Notes: generated from the sequence alone by a model not told the origin. 64,000 nucleotides of DNA from Planococcus sp. SK3692 (GCF_028890485.2 NZ_JARCHV010000002.1:992001-1056000), one strand, 5' to 3'; counted from the stretch's first letter, positions 9,393 to 20,482 are shown. Made by a program: numbers and translations.

Positions 9393-9428
9393 AAGCCGCA
9401 GGGGAGAAATCCTTTGCGGCTTTTTTTT
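9393..9428 (+). terminator. Terminator after yitW
   Basis: AAGCCGCAGGG and CCTTTGCGGCTT form a stem followed by eight T residues. Confidence 0.85.
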
Positions 9429-9442
9429 GATGAGCATTTCCG

Positions 9443-9494
9443 TTGCAAAAGAGGGCCAGCAATCATATAATTTAATTAGTCAAAGATGGTCAAA
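9443..9494 (+). promoter_or_regulatory. SigA-type promoter with CtsR operator
   Basis: TTGCAA (9443-9448) and TATAAT (9466-9471) are separated by 17 bases. Directly downstream, at 9478-9494, AGTCAAAGATGGTCAAA matches the CtsR direct heptad repeat (RGTCAAA-NAN-RGTCAAA). Expression of the following clpB gene should thus be repressed by CtsR and induced by heat or protein stress. Confidence 0.88.
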
Positions 9495-9517
9495 TTAATT
9501 GAGGGAGCGTGATTTGA

Positions 9518-11653
9518 TTGGTTCAATTCCAAAACTCAAACGAAGAGCAAAAATCGCCATTGGAGCAATTCGGCCGCAATTTGGTCGAACAAGCACAGTC
9601 CGGAAAGATGGATCCCGTCATCGGACGCGATCAGGAAATCCGCAATGTTATCCGGATCCTTTCGAGAAAGACAAAGAATAATCCGGTGCTGATCGGTGAA
9701 CCCGGGGTCGGGAAGACCGCGATCGTCGAAGGGCTGGCACAGCGCATCGTCCGCAACGATGTGCCGGAAGGATTGAAGGACCGTGTCATTTATGAACTCG
9801 ATATGAGTGCGTTGATTGCAGGCGCAAAATACCGGGGGGAATTCGAGGAGCGGCTAAAAAGCGTATTGAAGCAAGTGAAAGACAGTGAAGGGCAGATTAT
9901 CCTGTTTATCGACGAGATCCATACGATTGTCGGAGCAGGGAAGACAGAAGGCGCGATGGACGCCGGAAATATGCTCAAACCGATGCTTGCGCGCGGTGAG
10001 CTGTATTGCATCGGGGCAACCACTTTGGATGAATACCGCATGCACATCGAAAAAGATGCAGCTCTTGAGCGGCGCTTCCAGCAAGTGCTAGTGCGCGAGC
10101 CTTCTGTCGAAGATGCAGTATCGATTCTCCGCGGATTGAAAGAGCGTTTTGAACTCCACCACGGGGTGCGCATCCATGACCGGGCGATTGTTGCAGCCGC
10201 TACAATGTCGGACCGGTACATCACGGAGCGCTTTCTGCCGGACAAAGCAATCGATTTGATCGATGAAGCATGTGCGATGATCCGCACGGAAATCGATTCC
10301 ATGCCTCAAGAGCTCGATGAAGTGACCCGGCGCCTCATGCAACTTGAGATTGAAGAGCAGGCGCTTCGAAAAGAGAAAGACGAAGCGAGCAAAACACGCC
10401 TCGCTGCGCTGCGCGAAGAAATTGATGAGCTAAAGTCTTCTTCTGAAGGCATGCAGCAGCAATGGAACGAAGAAAAGCAGTCGCTTCAGAAAATCCAGGC
10501 CAAGCGCGAACAATTGGATCAATACCGTCGCCAGCTGGAAGATGCGGAAAACAAATACGATTTGAATACCGCCGCGATGCTGCGCCACGGGAAAATTCCA
10601 GAACTCGAAAAAGAGCTGAGCGCTATGGAAGTCGAACTTGCCGGGGACGGTGGGGAGCGTTTGCTTCGAGAAGAAGTGACGGAAGAAGAAATTGCTGGCA
10701 TCGTTGCCCGCTGGACGGGCATCCCGGTAACGAAATTGGTCGAAGGAGAGCGTGAAAAATTATTGCGCCTCGGGGATACGCTGAAAGAACGCGTCATTGG
10801 GCAAGACCGGGCTGTCGAACTTGTTACAGAAGCGGTATGGCGTGCACGTGCCGGCATTAAGGATGAACAAAAACCGATCGGCTCGTTCATTTTCCTTGGG
10901 CCGACCGGTGTTGGGAAAACGGAGCTTGCCAAATCACTGGCCGCCAACTTATTCGATTCGGAAGACCATTTCATCCGTATCGACATGTCCGAGTATATGG
11001 AAAAGCATAGCGTATCGCGTCTGGTCGGGGCGCCTCCTGGATATATCGGCTACGAAGAAGGCGGCCAATTGACAGAGGCTGTTCGCCGCAATCCGTATTC
11101 CGTCGTATTGCTGGATGAAATCGAGAAAGCCCATCCGGATGTCGCAAACATTCTTTTGCAGATCCTCGACGATGGGCGCATAACGGACAGTCAAGGACGT
11201 CTCGTGAACTTCTCAAATACGGTCGTCATCATGACGTCGAATATTGGTTCCCAGCATATTAGCGCAAATGGCGGCGAACACGACACAGAAGATATTGTCA
11301 TGATGGAACTGCGCAAGCACTTCCGTCCAGAGCTGTTGAACCGCATCGACGATATCGTCATTTTCCACGCCCTGGCCAATGAACATTTCTATGGCATCGC
11401 CAAGAAAATGATCGGCGAATTGGCCGTACGCATGAAACAACAGCAAATTTCTTTGGAAGTTGAAGATTCTGTCATCGACTATATCATTGAAGCAGGAACC
11501 GACCCAGTGTTTGGCGCGCGCCCGCTGAAACGCTTTATCCAGCGTGAAATCGAGACGCGCATCGCCAAGGAATTGATCAAAGGAGATGTCACTCCAGGGT
11601 CCACTTTGACAGTTTCGATGGACGCCAACAAACAATTGCTTATCACTGTATAA
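9518..11653 (+). CDS. clpB: ClpB-type disaggregase lacking the N-terminal domain
   Basis: A 711-residue Hsp100 ATPase. It starts almost directly at the first AAA+ module (PVIGRDQEI; Walker A GEPGVGKT at 60-67; Walker B LFIDEIH). A ClpB-type coiled-coil M-domain follows at roughly 270-380, including the [13 protein letters not shown] segment. The second AAA+ module has [22 protein letters not shown] and the C-terminal D2-small domain. The M-domain separates it from ClpC and ClpE, and no ClpP-binding loop was recognised. The usual ~145-residue N-terminal domain is absent, and no frame upstream could encode it before the CtsR promoter. TTG 9518 follows GGGAG. It should rescue aggregated proteins together with DnaK. 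Confidence 0.85.
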   Translation: MVQFQNSNEEQKSPLEQFGRNLVEQAQSGKMDPVIGRDQEIRNVIRILSRKTKNNPVLIGEPGVGKTAIVEGLAQRIVRNDVPEGLKDRVIYELDMSALIAGAKYRGEFEERLKSVLKQVKDSEGQIILFIDEIHTIVGAGKTEGAMDAGNMLKPMLARGELYCIGATTLDEYRMHIEKDAALERRFQQVLVREPSVEDAVSILRGLKERFELHHGVRIHDRAIVAAATMSDRYITERFLPDKAIDLIDEACAMIRTEIDSMPQELDEVTRRLMQLEIEEQALRKEKDEASKTRLAALREEIDELKSSSEGMQQQWNEEKQSLQKIQAKREQLDQYRRQLEDAENKYDLNTAAMLRHGKIPELEKELSAMEVELAGDGGERLLREEVTEEEIAGIVARWTGIPVTKLVEGEREKLLRLGDTLKERVIGQDRAVELVTEAVWRARAGIKDEQKPIGSFIFLGPTGVGKTELAKSLAANLFDSEDHFIRIDMSEYMEKHSVSRLVGAPPGYIGYEEGGQLTEAVRRNPYSVVLLDEIEKAHPDVANILLQILDDGRITDSQGRLVNFSNTVVIMTSNIGSQHISANGGEHDTEDIVMMELRKHFRPELLNRIDDIVIFHALANEHFYGIAKKMIGELAVRMKQQQISLEVEDSVIDYIIEAGTDPVFGARPLKRFIQREIETRIAKELIKGDVTPGSTLTVSMDANKQLLITV

Positions 11654-11655
11654 GG

Positions 11656-11687
11656 AAAGCCGCATTTCAATGAAATGCGGCTTTTTA
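11656..11687 (+). terminator. Terminator after clpB
   Basis: AAGCCGCATTTC pairs with GAAATGCGGCTT around a short loop and is followed by T5. Confidence 0.85.
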
Positions 11688-11715
11688 CTATCTAAACGGT
11701 CACATCCAGCCAAAT

Positions 11716-11750
11716 AAAAAAACGGAAGCCACTAGGGGCTTCCGTTTTTT
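11716..11750 (-). terminator. Terminator of yjzD (minus strand)
   Basis: An AAAAAACGGAAGCC / GGCTTCCGTTTTTT hairpin sits just beyond the yjzD stop codon. It has A- and T-runs on both sides and so could work in both directions. Confidence 0.82.
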
Positions 11751-11757
11751 ATCGTTA

Positions 11758-11940
11758 TTAATATTCTTTCGCTGCTTCTTTAGGAATGATGGCATCCATC
11801 ACGATGACCAATACAGTAACTGCCACTGCCATGAAGATACCGATCGGGAAGTCGAATGGTACGTTTTGCACGGCACTTACTACGTAGTTCAACATTGAAA
11901 TAATAAGGACAGACCAGAAAAGTGTTCCGATATATTGCAT
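11758..11940 (-). CDS. yjzD: YjzD-like small membrane protein (DUF2929)
   Basis: A 60-residue protein with two membrane helices (about 4-22 and 31-50) and the motif NYVVSAVQNVPFDFPIG, as in DUF2929/YjzD. It is divergent from fabH, the same arrangement as in B. subtilis, which supports the call. The start follows a GAGGTGA-like site. Its function is unknown. Confidence 0.8.
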   Translation of the reverse strand: MQYIGTLFWSVLIISMLNYVVSAVQNVPFDFPIGIFMAVAVTVLVIVMDAIIPKEAAKEY

Positions 11941-12052
11941 CTGTTTTCACCTCTATACATAGAATAACTAGCTTAATCATAGCATAAGGAAGCCTTTTCA
12001 GAAAGAAAGTTTCGTGCCTTTCGAAAGTTTTTGTCAGAAATATGTCGGCAAC

Positions 12053-12098
12053 TTGAAATCAACAGGAAAAGGGCGTATCATTAACACCAGGTACTAAT
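12053..12098 (+). promoter_or_regulatory. fabHF promoter with FapR operator
   Basis: TTGAAA (12053-12058) and TATCAT (12076-12081) have 17-base spacing. At 12080-12098 ATTAACACCAGGTACTAAT matches the FapR palindrome, with one perfect and one weaker half site. FapR represses fatty-acid synthesis and is released by malonyl-CoA, so fabH-fabF should respond to precursor supply. A second box lies before fabI at 41701. Confidence 0.88.
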
Positions 12099-12130
12099 AA
12101 TTGATGTTAATCGAAAAGAGGGACATAGAT

Positions 12131-13063
12131 ATGAATGCTGGAATCATCGGTACCGGCAGATGCCTGCCGGAAGATAAATTGACCAACTTTGATTTAGAGC
12201 AGCGCATGGACACCTCGGATGAATGGATCCGGACCATGACCGGGATTGAAGAACGCCGGATTGCAAACGATGAACAAGATACGTCGGATATGGCACGGGT
12301 TGCGGCACAAAAAGCAATTGCGGATGCTGGCATCGATCCAGCAGACATCGGATTGATCCTAGTGGCGACGGTTACGCCCGATCGCCCGTTTCCATCAGTC
12401 GCGTGTGATATTCAGCAGCAAATTGGTGCCGTAAATGCAGCAGCCATGGATATTTCTGCAGCATGCGCAGGATTCATGTACGGTGTTATTACAGCAAAAC
12501 AATTTATTGAATCAGATACGTATCGTTACGTCCTAGTAGTTGGTGTTGAGAAACTATCGAAAATCACCAACTGGGAAGACCGCAATACAGCTGTCTTATT
12601 CGGTGACGGAGCCGGCGCGGCCGTGATCGGCAAAGTATCGGAAGGCCGCGGAATTTTATCGTTTGAACTCGGAGCGGATGGCTCTGGCGGGGAACACTTG
12701 TATCAAGACAAGCATTTGGTGATGAATGGCCGTGAAGTATTTAAATTTGCGGTGCGACAAATGGGCGAATCCGCCATTAACGTCATCGAAAAAGCAGGAT
12801 TGGTTAAAGAAGATGTCGACTTTCTTATACCGCATCAGGCGAATATCCGCATTATGGAATCGTCCCGGGCTCGTCTTGATTTGCCGGTAGAGAAAATGTC
12901 GAAGACCATACAAAAATACGGAAACACTTCAGCAGCGTCGATTCCGATTTCCCTTGTGGAAGATTTAGAGGAAGGCCGCATAAAAGACGATGATGTCGTC
13001 GTCATGGTCGGCTTCGGGGGCGGATTGACTTGGGGCGCAATTGCTATGAAGTGGGGGAAATAA
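12131..13063 (+). CDS. fabH: Beta-ketoacyl-ACP synthase III
   Basis: A 310-residue condensing enzyme that starts fatty-acid synthesis from acyl-CoA and malonyl-ACP. The catalytic triad is visible: Cys112 in ISAACAGF, His in [10 protein letters not shown] and Asn in [17 protein letters not shown] and GFGGGLTWG are also conserved. ATG 12131 has AAGAGGGA seven bases upstream; the upstream in-frame ATG at 12101 would overlap the operator. It forms an operon with fabF. Confidence 0.95.
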   Translation: MNAGIIGTGRCLPEDKLTNFDLEQRMDTSDEWIRTMTGIEERRIANDEQDTSDMARVAAQKAIADAGIDPADIGLILVATVTPDRPFPSVACDIQQQIGAVNAAAMDISAACAGFMYGVITAKQFIESDTYRYVLVVGVEKLSKITNWEDRNTAVLFGDGAGAAVIGKVSEGRGILSFELGADGSGGEHLYQDKHLVMNGREVFKFAVRQMGESAINVIEKAGLVKEDVDFLIPHQANIRIMESSRARLDLPVEKMSKTIQKYGNTSAASIPISLVEDLEEGRIKDDDVVVMVGFGGGLTWGAIAMKWGK

Positions 13064-13090
13064 TCGGATATGCGAAAGGAAGTAAAAGAA

Positions 13091-14326
13091 ATGGATAATC
13101 GTCGTGTAGTCATTACAGGTATCGGTGCCGTAACACCGCTTGGAAACAGCGCAGAATCTACGTGGGAAGCGGTGAAGGCAGGACGTTCTGGTGTCGGCCC
13201 GTTAACGCGCATCGATGCGGATCAGTATCCGGCAAAAGTTGCCGCTGAATTGAAGGATTTTTCGATTGAAGAGTATATCGAGCGTAAAGAAGCGCGCAAG
13301 ATGGACCGCTTCACTCATTACGCACTCGCATCTTCCATTATGGCAATGAAAGATGCAGCGCTTGAGCTGGATGAAAAGACAGCTCTTCGTACAGGTGTAT
13401 GGATCGGATCAGGAATCGGCGGAATGGAAACGATTGAAAACCAGATGGACGTATTGAACTCCCGCGGCGTTCGCCGCATTAGCCCATTCTTTGTGCCTAT
13501 GATCATTCCGGACATGGCATCTGGCCAGGTGTCGATCCATTTCGGCGCAAAAGCGATCAACTCCTGCTCGGTAACAGCTTGTGCATCTGGAACGAACTCG
13601 ATCGGCGATGCCTTTAAAGTTATCCAGCGCGGCGATGCCGATGTCATGATTTCTGGTGGCGCGGAAGCACCAATCACGCGTTTGTCTGTTGCTGGATTTA
13701 CAGCAAACACCGCATTGACGACCAATAACGATGCTACGACTGCGTCACGTCCGTTTGACAAAAATCGTGATGGCTTTGTCATTGGTGAAGGCGCCGGGAT
13801 CGTCATCCTAGAAGAATACGAACACGCAAAAGCACGCGGCGCAAAAATTTATGCAGAACTCGTCGGCTATGGTTCGACGGGCGATGCCCACCATATTACA
13901 GCTCCAGCCCCAGGAGGCGAAGGGGCGGCACGTGCGATGCAGCAAGCCATCGAAGATGCAGGCATTGAAAAAACGGATGTCGGTTATATCAATGCGCATG
14001 GAACGAGTACTCCGTACAACGATTTGTTCGAGACAATGGCAGTCAAAACCGTCTTTGGAGACCATGCCTATAAAATGGGTGTAAGCTCGACGAAATCAAT
14101 GACAGGCCATTTGCTTGGCGCAGCTGGCGGAATTGAAGCAATCTTTACAGCCTTGGCTTTGAAAGAAGGCATCATGCCGCCGACGATCAACTATGAAACG
14201 CCGGATGAAGAATTGGATTTAGATTATGTAGCAAATGAAGCAAGAACTGCCGAATTCTCGTATGCGATGAGTAATTCGCTTGGTTTTGGCGGACATAATG
14301 CTTCGCTCGTATTGAAAAAAGTGTAA
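13091..14326 (+). CDS. fabF: Beta-ketoacyl-ACP synthase II
   Basis: A 411-residue elongating condensing enzyme. The nucleophile is Cys164 in [13 protein letters not shown], and the two histidines are in [13 protein letters not shown] and [12 protein letters not shown]. The C-terminal [13 protein letters not shown] is standard. ATG 13091 is preceded by AAAGGA; an in-frame ATG at 13070 is poorly placed. It lies 27 bases after fabH and shares the FapR-controlled promoter. A terminator follows. Confidence 0.95.
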   Translation: MDNRRVVITGIGAVTPLGNSAESTWEAVKAGRSGVGPLTRIDADQYPAKVAAELKDFSIEEYIERKEARKMDRFTHYALASSIMAMKDAALELDEKTALRTGVWIGSGIGGMETIENQMDVLNSRGVRRISPFFVPMIIPDMASGQVSIHFGAKAINSCSVTACASGTNSIGDAFKVIQRGDADVMISGGAEAPITRLSVAGFTANTALTTNNDATTASRPFDKNRDGFVIGEGAGIVILEEYEHAKARGAKIYAELVGYGSTGDAHHITAPAPGGEGAARAMQQAIEDAGIEKTDVGYINAHGTSTPYNDLFETMAVKTVFGDHAYKMGVSSTKSMTGHLLGAAGGIEAIFTALALKEGIMPPTINYETPDEELDLDYVANEARTAEFSYAMSNSLGFGGHNASLVLKKV

Positions 14327-14334
14327 ACCTGATT

Positions 14335-14364
14335 GAAAAGCTCCCGATGCCGGGAGCTTTTTTA
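14335..14364 (+). terminator. Terminator after fabF
   Basis: An AAAAGCTCCCG / CGGGAGCTTTT stem with a T6 tail. Confidence 0.88.
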
Positions 14365-14571
14365 TTATCCATTTCTTATAATGATAAAAAATATGCAGGT
14401 AATGAATAATAGCTGAAATGCTGTGATAGCAATGGTTTGAATAGAGAAATGATTAGCTGTTTTGGTAATCTTTGCTTAAAATACAAAAATTATATTGCGC
14501 ATGTAATACTTTTGTAATATGCTTAAAACTAGTTAGAATTGACAGAAAAAATAGAATTTTGAGGTGTTTTC

Positions 14572-15618
14572 ATGACAGCTATGTACGGATCTAAAGAGAC
14601 TACACCGCTCTTGCGGGTCAAAAACCTCCAGACAGGTTTCAAAATAGACGGGAATTATTACAACGCAGTTGAAGGCGTCAGTTTTGATGTCCTTCCGAAG
14701 CAAATCGTCGGCGTGGTAGGAGAATCAGGCTGCGGTAAAAGTGTTATGTCACTGTCTATTATGCAGCTGCTGCCAAATGGAATAGGAAAGATACGGGGCG
14801 GCGGAATCGAATTCGAAGGCCAGGACATTTCTACATATTCAGATAAGCAAATGAATGGCATCCGTGGAAAAGATATCTCAATGATTTTCCAGGAGCCGAT
14901 GACTTCTCTCAATCCGGTCTTCACCATCGGCTATCAAATAGAAGAAGTAATCTTGAACCATGAGAAGCTGACAAAAAAAGAAGCGCGGCTGCGGTCGGTC
15001 GCTTTATTGAAACAAGTGGGAATTCCGCGCGCCGAACAAATCGTCACGGAATACCCACACCAATTATCCGGAGGGATGCGCCAGCGGGTCATGATTGCAA
15101 TGGCAATCGCTTGTCAGCCGAAACTATTGATCGCCGATGAACCGACAACTGCACTTGATGTCACAGTTCAAGCGCAAATTCTCGAATTGTTGAAAGGCAT
15201 ACAGGAAGCAAATGATATGTCGATCATTCTCATTACACATGATTTAGGCGTAGTCGCTGAAATTTGCGACGAAGTACTGGTCATGTATGCGGGCAAAATC
15301 GTAGAACGCGCATATGTCGATGATTTGTTCCGCGATCCAAAACACCCGTACACCGAATTATTAATGAAAGCAATCCCGAAAATGGATGAAGACGTTGAAG
15401 AGCTCGCGACGATTGAAGGGCTCGTGCCGTCCGTCATCAATATGCCGCAAGTGGGCTGCCGTTTCGCGAACCGCTGCCCGAAAGCAATGGCGGAATGCCT
15501 GACGGTGACGCCAAAACTGGCGGAAGTGGCCGATCGGCATGAAGCTGCATGTTTATTATATGAAGAAAGTTGGCCAACGGACGGAAAAAGAGAACGAGAA
15601 GGAGTCGCCGCATTATGA
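14572..15618 (+). CDS. appD: Oligopeptide ABC transporter ATPase AppD
   Basis: A 348-residue ABC ATPase of the Opp/Dpp class. Walker A GESGCGKS lies at residues 50-57, the Q-loop is in [12 protein letters not shown], the signature is LSGGMRQR, Walker [13 protein letters not shown], and the H-loop ITHDLGVV. The C-terminal extension has the cysteine cluster [15 protein letters not shown] typical of this class. Gene order D-F-A-B-C matches the B. subtilis app operon, which imports longer peptides. The stop codon overlaps the appF start by ATGA, which indicates coupled translation. Confidence 0.9.
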   Translation: MTAMYGSKETTPLLRVKNLQTGFKIDGNYYNAVEGVSFDVLPKQIVGVVGESGCGKSVMSLSIMQLLPNGIGKIRGGGIEFEGQDISTYSDKQMNGIRGKDISMIFQEPMTSLNPVFTIGYQIEEVILNHEKLTKKEARLRSVALLKQVGIPRAEQIVTEYPHQLSGGMRQRVMIAMAIACQPKLLIADEPTTALDVTVQAQILELLKGIQEANDMSIILITHDLGVVAEICDEVLVMYAGKIVERAYVDDLFRDPKHPYTELLMKAIPKMDEDVEELATIEGLVPSVINMPQVGCRFANRCPKAMAECLTVTPKLAEVADRHEAACLLYEESWPTDGKREREGVAAL

Positions 15619-16625
15619 CAACTAGAGATTTCATCCAAGACCGCATCGATTATTTAGATAAGCGTGAAAATCTCCTCGAAATTCGCAACCTGAAAAAATA
15701 CTACCCGGTAACCGGCGGATTTTTCAAGCGGACCATCGGCAATGTTAAAGCAGTGGACGATGTGTCGTTCGTCATCAGAAAGGGTGAGACGCTCGGGCTG
15801 GTCGGCGAATCGGGCTGCGGCAAATCAACTGCGGGACGGACCATCTTGAGGCTGATGAAACCAACAGGAGGCGAGATCCTCTTTGAAGGGAAAGACATCA
15901 CACGATTATCGGGACCCAAATTGCAAAGAGCGCGGCGTGATTTTCAAATGGTGTTCCAGGATCCATACGCATCGCTGAATCCGACGCAGATGGTCGGCGA
16001 CATTATTGCCGAACCGATCCTGAATTATGAAAAGCGCAATAAAAAAGAATTGGAACAGGAAATCAAAACCCTCCTGAAACGAGTTGGCTTGCCTGAAGAG
16101 GCTTATTATAAATACGCCCATGAATTTTCCGGCGGCCAAAGACAGCGCATCGGAATTGCCCGGGCGCTGGCACTGCACCCTAAGCTGATTGTCGCGGATG
16201 AACCGGTATCCGCACTCGATGTGTCCGTGCAATCGCAGGTGTTGAACTTGTTGAAAGAACTGCAAATCGAATTCGATCTCACTTATCTCTTCATTGCACA
16301 CGACTTGAGTGTCGTAAAGCATATGAGTGATCGAATCGGAGTGATGTATTTGGGCAACCTCGTAGAGCTTGCTTCAAATAAAGATTTGTACAAAGAACCG
16401 CTACACCCTTATACGCAAGCGCTCATTTCAGCGATTCCGGAACCAAATCCGGCAAAGCGGAAAGAGCGAATTGTCTTAAGGGGAGATGTGCCAAGCCCAC
16501 AAAACCCGCCTACCGGCTGCCCGTTCCATACGCGCTGCCCGGTGGCGATGGAAATCTGCTCACAAGAGAAACCAGCGTTGGCAGAAGTAAGGCCAGGCCA
16601 TCAAGTTGCGTGCCATTTGTATTGA
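15615..16625 (+). CDS. appF: Oligopeptide ABC transporter ATPase AppF
   Basis: A 336-residue partner ATPase. It has Walker [22 protein letters not shown], signature FSGGQRQR, Walker [24 protein letters not shown] and a C-terminal [17 protein letters not shown] start it at ATG 15615 (AAGGAG twelve bases upstream, four-base overlap with appD) rather than at the in-frame ATG 15570 inside appD. It acts with AppD to power the AppBC pore. Confidence 0.9.
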   Translation: MTTRDFIQDRIDYLDKRENLLEIRNLKKYYPVTGGFFKRTIGNVKAVDDVSFVIRKGETLGLVGESGCGKSTAGRTILRLMKPTGGEILFEGKDITRLSGPKLQRARRDFQMVFQDPYASLNPTQMVGDIIAEPILNYEKRNKKELEQEIKTLLKRVGLPEEAYYKYAHEFSGGQRQRIGIARALALHPKLIVADEPVSALDVSVQSQVLNLLKELQIEFDLTYLFIAHDLSVVKHMSDRIGVMYLGNLVELASNKDLYKEPLHPYTQALISAIPEPNPAKRKERIVLRGDVPSPQNPPTGCPFHTRCPVAMEICSQEKPALAEVRPGHQVACHLY

Positions 16626-16653
16626 TCAAAAAAACTTTTTAGGGGGAAAAGAG

Positions 16654-18378
16654 ATGAAGAAAAAATCCTTGCTCTGGCTCTTCGCGCTTATGTTGATCTT
16701 GTCCGCGTTTCTCGCGGCATGCGGCGGCAGCGATGATGCATCCAATGAGTCAGGCTCAGAAGGCGAAGGTTCTGAAGGTGCAGCAGAAGGCGAACCGCAA
16801 AAAGGCGGAACGCTTGTTTACGGCCTTGATGCTCCACCGGAAGGCTTGTTCTCTTCCGCATTTTACGGCATTGCCACTGATTTCGAAGTCATCGAGCTAT
16901 TTGATGAAGCATTGATCAGCTATAACGAAAACTTGGAGCCGGAACCGAACGTCGCTTCTTGGGAAACTGAGGACAATAAAGTCTTCAACTTCACATTTGA
17001 AGAAGGCGTAAAATGGCATAACGGCGAAGAGTTGACTGTCAACGACTGGGTATTTGCTCTTGAAACAATTGCAGATCCTGATTACGATGGCCCCCGCTAC
17101 GCAAATGTGCAAACTATCGAAGGCGCTGAAGCATACCGCAGCGGCGACGCCGATTCCATTTCAGGGATCGAAGTGGTCAGCGATTATGAAATCAATATCA
17201 CTTTCGACGAAGCACGCGTCAACAACCTAACTAACCTATGGGCTTACCCGCTTCCTGAGTCTGTTCTCGGCGACGTACCGGTTGCTGAAATGTCAGCATC
17301 GGAATGGGTGCGTTCAACTCCAATCGGAATCGGTCCATTCAAAGTCGACAAAATCGTTCCTGGCGAGTCAGTTGAATTCTCGAAATTCGATGAGTACTGG
17401 AACGGCGATGTGAACTTGGATAAAATTGTCCTGCGCGTTATCGATAACTCTTCTGTTGTCGGGGCTTTGCAGAACAATGACATCGATATGATCTCCCTTC
17501 AGCCGGTATCCGGTCCTGAAGTAGAACCTCTCGAAAATGTAGAAATCGTTACTTACCCTGGGTTGACTTATTACTATGTAGGATTCAAACTCGGTAAATT
17601 CGATAACGAATCCCAAACAATTACAGAAGAACTTCCGAAATACCAAAGCAAAGAGCTTCGCCAGGCGATGATGTATGCACTAAACCGCCAAGAGTGGGTA
17701 GATGCGTTCTTCTTCGGCTATGCGGATGTTGTCAACAAGCCAGTACCGTCTTCTCACTGGAACTCAGCAGAGGACAGCGAATTGATTCAATATGAATACG
17801 ATCCTGAAAAATCGAAGCAAATGCTGGATGAGGCAGGATACGTTGATACGAACGATGACGGATTCCGTGAAGATCCGAATGGCGACGAGTTCGTCGTGAA
17901 ATTCTCGCATTATGCAACAGGCAACCCGACTTTCGAATCCCGTGCACAAGCAATTGCCCAGTATTTCGAAGCTGTCGGACTGCGTTCTGAAGTTGAAATG
18001 GTTGAAGTCAACCTTTACTACGATATGGTCGAAAAAGATGATGCTTCTATTGAAACATTCTTCGGCGGCTGGGGTACGGGAACTGACCCGGATCCATCTG
18101 GACTATGGAAAGCAGACCAGCTTTGGAACTACCCGCGTTACAACAATCCAGAAGCGGATCAATTGCTAGACGACGCGCTTGATATCGAAATCGTCGGCAC
18201 TGATCAAGAAAAACGCAAAGAATTGTATGTAGAATGGCAGAAGATCGTCAACGAAGATCTTCCGATGCTTTACATCGCAGAACTAGAAGAAATTAAGGCA
18301 TTGAACACACGTGTTGGTGGAGTTGAATATGACGTTTCCGGTCAAAACAGCCCTGCTGAATGGTTCGTAACAGAATAA
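16654..18378 (+). CDS. appA: Oligopeptide-binding lipoprotein AppA
   Basis: A 574-residue family-5 solute-binding lipoprotein. The lipobox AFLAAC follows a short hydrophobic signal, with the Cys at about residue 22, and an acidic low-complexity linker comes after it. The SBP_bac_5 core follows, with WHNGEELTVNDWVFALE and the late GTDPDPSGLW region. ATG 16654 follows AGGGGG. It delivers peptides from outside the membrane to AppBC. Two hairpins after the stop separate it from appB. Confidence 0.9.
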   Translation: MKKKSLLWLFALMLILSAFLAACGGSDDASNESGSEGEGSEGAAEGEPQKGGTLVYGLDAPPEGLFSSAFYGIATDFEVIELFDEALISYNENLEPEPNVASWETEDNKVFNFTFEEGVKWHNGEELTVNDWVFALETIADPDYDGPRYANVQTIEGAEAYRSGDADSISGIEVVSDYEINITFDEARVNNLTNLWAYPLPESVLGDVPVAEMSASEWVRSTPIGIGPFKVDKIVPGESVEFSKFDEYWNGDVNLDKIVLRVIDNSSVVGALQNNDIDMISLQPVSGPEVEPLENVEIVTYPGLTYYYVGFKLGKFDNESQTITEELPKYQSKELRQAMMYALNRQEWVDAFFFGYADVVNKPVPSSHWNSAEDSELIQYEYDPEKSKQMLDEAGYVDTNDDGFREDPNGDEFVVKFSHYATGNPTFESRAQAIAQYFEAVGLRSEVEMVEVNLYYDMVEKDDASIETFFGGWGTGTDPDPSGLWKADQLWNYPRYNNPEADQLLDDALDIEIVGTDQEKRKELYVEWQKIVNEDLPMLYIAELEEIKALNTRVGGVEYDVSGQNSPAEWFVTE

Positions 18379-18396
18379 AATCAGCAACAAACCTTC

Positions 18397-18484
18397 AACG
18401 ATGGGCGGTCCGCCCATCGTTGTATCTTTATATGAAGCTCTTATGCACGGTAAGGGCTGTTTCAAAAAATAATCCTTACCGTGC
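18397..18484 (+). repeat. Two intercistronic hairpins between appA and appB
   Basis: AACGATGGGCG / CGCCCATCGTT (18397-18421) and TGCACGGTAAGG / CCTTACCGTGCA (18444-18484). Neither ends in a good T-run, so they look like mRNA-stabilising or attenuating structures that would let the binding protein be made in excess over the permease. Confidence 0.65.
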
Positions 18485-18526
18485 ACGAGAGCACAGCCGA
18501 GAACCTATCAGACAAGGAGAGTACCT

Positions 18527-19492
18527 ATGCTTAAATATTCGATTAGACGATTGCTTGGAATGATTCCGATGCTGATTTTGATATCCATCGTGGTCTTCAG
18601 CCTCGCCAAACTGATGCCGGGCGATTCACTCAGCGGGGAAATCGACCCGCTTAACACCAGCCCGGAATACATAGCGGAAATGCGTGAAAAGCTCGGCTAT
18701 AATGACCCTTTGCCGGTCCAGTATTTTAATTGGATCACTGGATTCGTCCAAGGGGATTTCGGCAAATCTACACGCTTTCAAATTCCGGTATTCGATTTGA
18801 TCATGGAAAAAGTGCCAAATACTTTATTATTAGGCGTGACAGCTCTCGTCATCACATACATCATGGCGTTTATTATGGGGATGTATTCAGGCAGGCGCCC
18901 TTATACTTTAGGCGACAATGCCATTGCAGGATTTAACTATGTCATGCTGGCGATTCCATCTTTTGTTGCTGCCGTATTTGCGATTTACATTTTTGCTTTC
19001 CAGTTGAACTGGTTCCCCTTTGCAGGGTCGGTGGATATTTTGGTGGAAGAGGGCAGCTTTGAGTATTATATGAGCCGCATGCACCATGTATTGCTGCCGG
19101 CGATTGTCCTTGGGGCAATGAGCACAGCCAGTTATACGCAGTTTTTGCGCAACGATATCATCGAGAACTCCCGCAAGGATTTTGTCCGGACAGCGCGTGC
19201 AAAAGGTACACCGATGAAAAAAATCTATAATGTCCATATCCTCCGCAATTCGATCATTCCGTTAGTCACATTCCTAGGGTTCGATTTTGCCGCATTGATT
19301 GGCGGAGCCATCATTACAGAAACGATTTTTACATATCCGGGAATCGGCCAACTGTTTTTGGAATCCGTGACGAGCCGTGATTACCCGACCTTGATGGCCT
19401 TGACGATGCTTTTGTCGTTCCTTACATTATTCGGTAATTTATTGGCAGATATTCTATATGGCGTCGTGGATCCACGAATTCGCCTGGATTGA
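18527..19492 (+). CDS. appB: Oligopeptide ABC permease AppB
   Basis: A 321-residue permease with an N-terminal helix, a periplasm-facing segment with SLSGEIDPLNTSPEYI, and five further helices. The EAA loop reads DFVRTARAKGTPMKKIYNVH, where the ATPases dock, and the protein ends in DILYGVVDPRIRLD as OppB/DppB proteins do. ATG 18527 is preceded by AAGGAGAG. Confidence 0.9.
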   Translation: MLKYSIRRLLGMIPMLILISIVVFSLAKLMPGDSLSGEIDPLNTSPEYIAEMREKLGYNDPLPVQYFNWITGFVQGDFGKSTRFQIPVFDLIMEKVPNTLLLGVTALVITYIMAFIMGMYSGRRPYTLGDNAIAGFNYVMLAIPSFVAAVFAIYIFAFQLNWFPFAGSVDILVEEGSFEYYMSRMHHVLLPAIVLGAMSTASYTQFLRNDIIENSRKDFVRTARAKGTPMKKIYNVHILRNSIIPLVTFLGFDFAALIGGAIITETIFTYPGIGQLFLESVTSRDYPTLMALTMLLSFLTLFGNLLADILYGVVDPRIRLD

Positions 19493-19507
19493 GGAGGAAG
19501 CAGTAAA

Positions 19508-20425
19508 ATGGCATCATCAACTACCATTACCCAACAAAAGAAGCCGGAAAGAAGCTTGTCTCCTTGGCAGATTGCCCGAAGGAAGTTTGTGCGCAACAAA
19601 TTGGCAATGATCAGTTCATGCTTTATTGTGTTGGTCACATTAATGTCGGTATCAGCGCCGTTTATCGCACCGGTATTGTCGCCGTTGCCGGATATTTCAA
19701 AAGTCAATATCAGCGCAATGAATATCGAGCCGAACGGTGAGCATCTTCTCGGTACGGATAAAAGCGGACGCGATGTCTTGACGCGCTTGTTCTATGGAGG
19801 CCGAATTTCGCTATTGGTCGGCTTTAGCGCAACGCTTATCGTCATTACTTTAGGAACAGTGGTGGGGGCGCTTGCCGGATTTTTCGGCGGCTTTATCGAT
19901 AGCATCCTAATGCGCTTCACGGATTTTGTGTTGAATTTCCCGTTCCTTGTATTCGTCATCGTTTTGAACACAATCCTTTACGGCATCGTGGATGGATTAT
20001 GGGTTTTAATCATGGTTATCGGCGCGCTCAGCTGGGGCGGCGTGGCCCGCTTAGTGCGCAGTAAAGTGTTGGCGGAGAAAGAGAATGAGTATATCCTGGC
20101 TGCTTTGTCAATCGGCTGTTCTCCGTTTAAAGTCATCACGAAGCATCTGTTACCTAACGTCATCTCGACCATCATTGTTCAAGGAACCTTGATCTTTGCG
20201 ACGATGATCGTCATCGAATCCGCACTTAGCTATTTAGGCTTCGGCGTCCCGCAAGCGACACCGAGTTGGGGCAATATGCTGTCATCCGCCAACGAACCTG
20301 ACGTCTTGCAAGGCAAGCCATGGATTTGGATGCCTCCAGCCATCATCATTACTTTAACGATTTTGTCTATTAACTTTATCGGAGAAGGATTGAAGGATGC
20401 GTTGAATCCAAAATCATTGCGCTAA
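19508..20425 (+). CDS. appC: Oligopeptide ABC permease AppC
   Basis: A 305-residue second permease subunit. An N-terminal cytoplasmic stretch and helix precede GTDKSGRDVLTRLFYGGRISL, a motif of OppC/DppC. The EAA loop ENEYILAALSIGCSPFKVITKH and the C-terminal FIGEGLKDALNPK are conserved. It follows appB by 15 bases and is the last gene before the terminator. Confidence 0.9.
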   Translation: MASSTTITQQKKPERSLSPWQIARRKFVRNKLAMISSCFIVLVTLMSVSAPFIAPVLSPLPDISKVNISAMNIEPNGEHLLGTDKSGRDVLTRLFYGGRISLLVGFSATLIVITLGTVVGALAGFFGGFIDSILMRFTDFVLNFPFLVFVIVLNTILYGIVDGLWVLIMVIGALSWGGVARLVRSKVLAEKENEYILAALSIGCSPFKVITKHLLPNVISTIIVQGTLIFATMIVIESALSYLGFGVPQATPSWGNMLSSANEPDVLQGKPWIWMPPAIIITLTILSINFIGEGLKDALNPKSLR

Positions 20426-20436
20426 TTATGACCGAA

Positions 20437-20482
20437 CAAAAAAGGATGAACGCGTGGCATGCCGCGCATCCATCCTTTTTTA
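20437..20482. terminator. Bidirectional terminator between appC and trpS
   Basis: An AAAAAAGGATG / CATCCTTTTTT stem encloses a GC-rich inner hairpin and lies between convergent genes. Confidence 0.8.
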
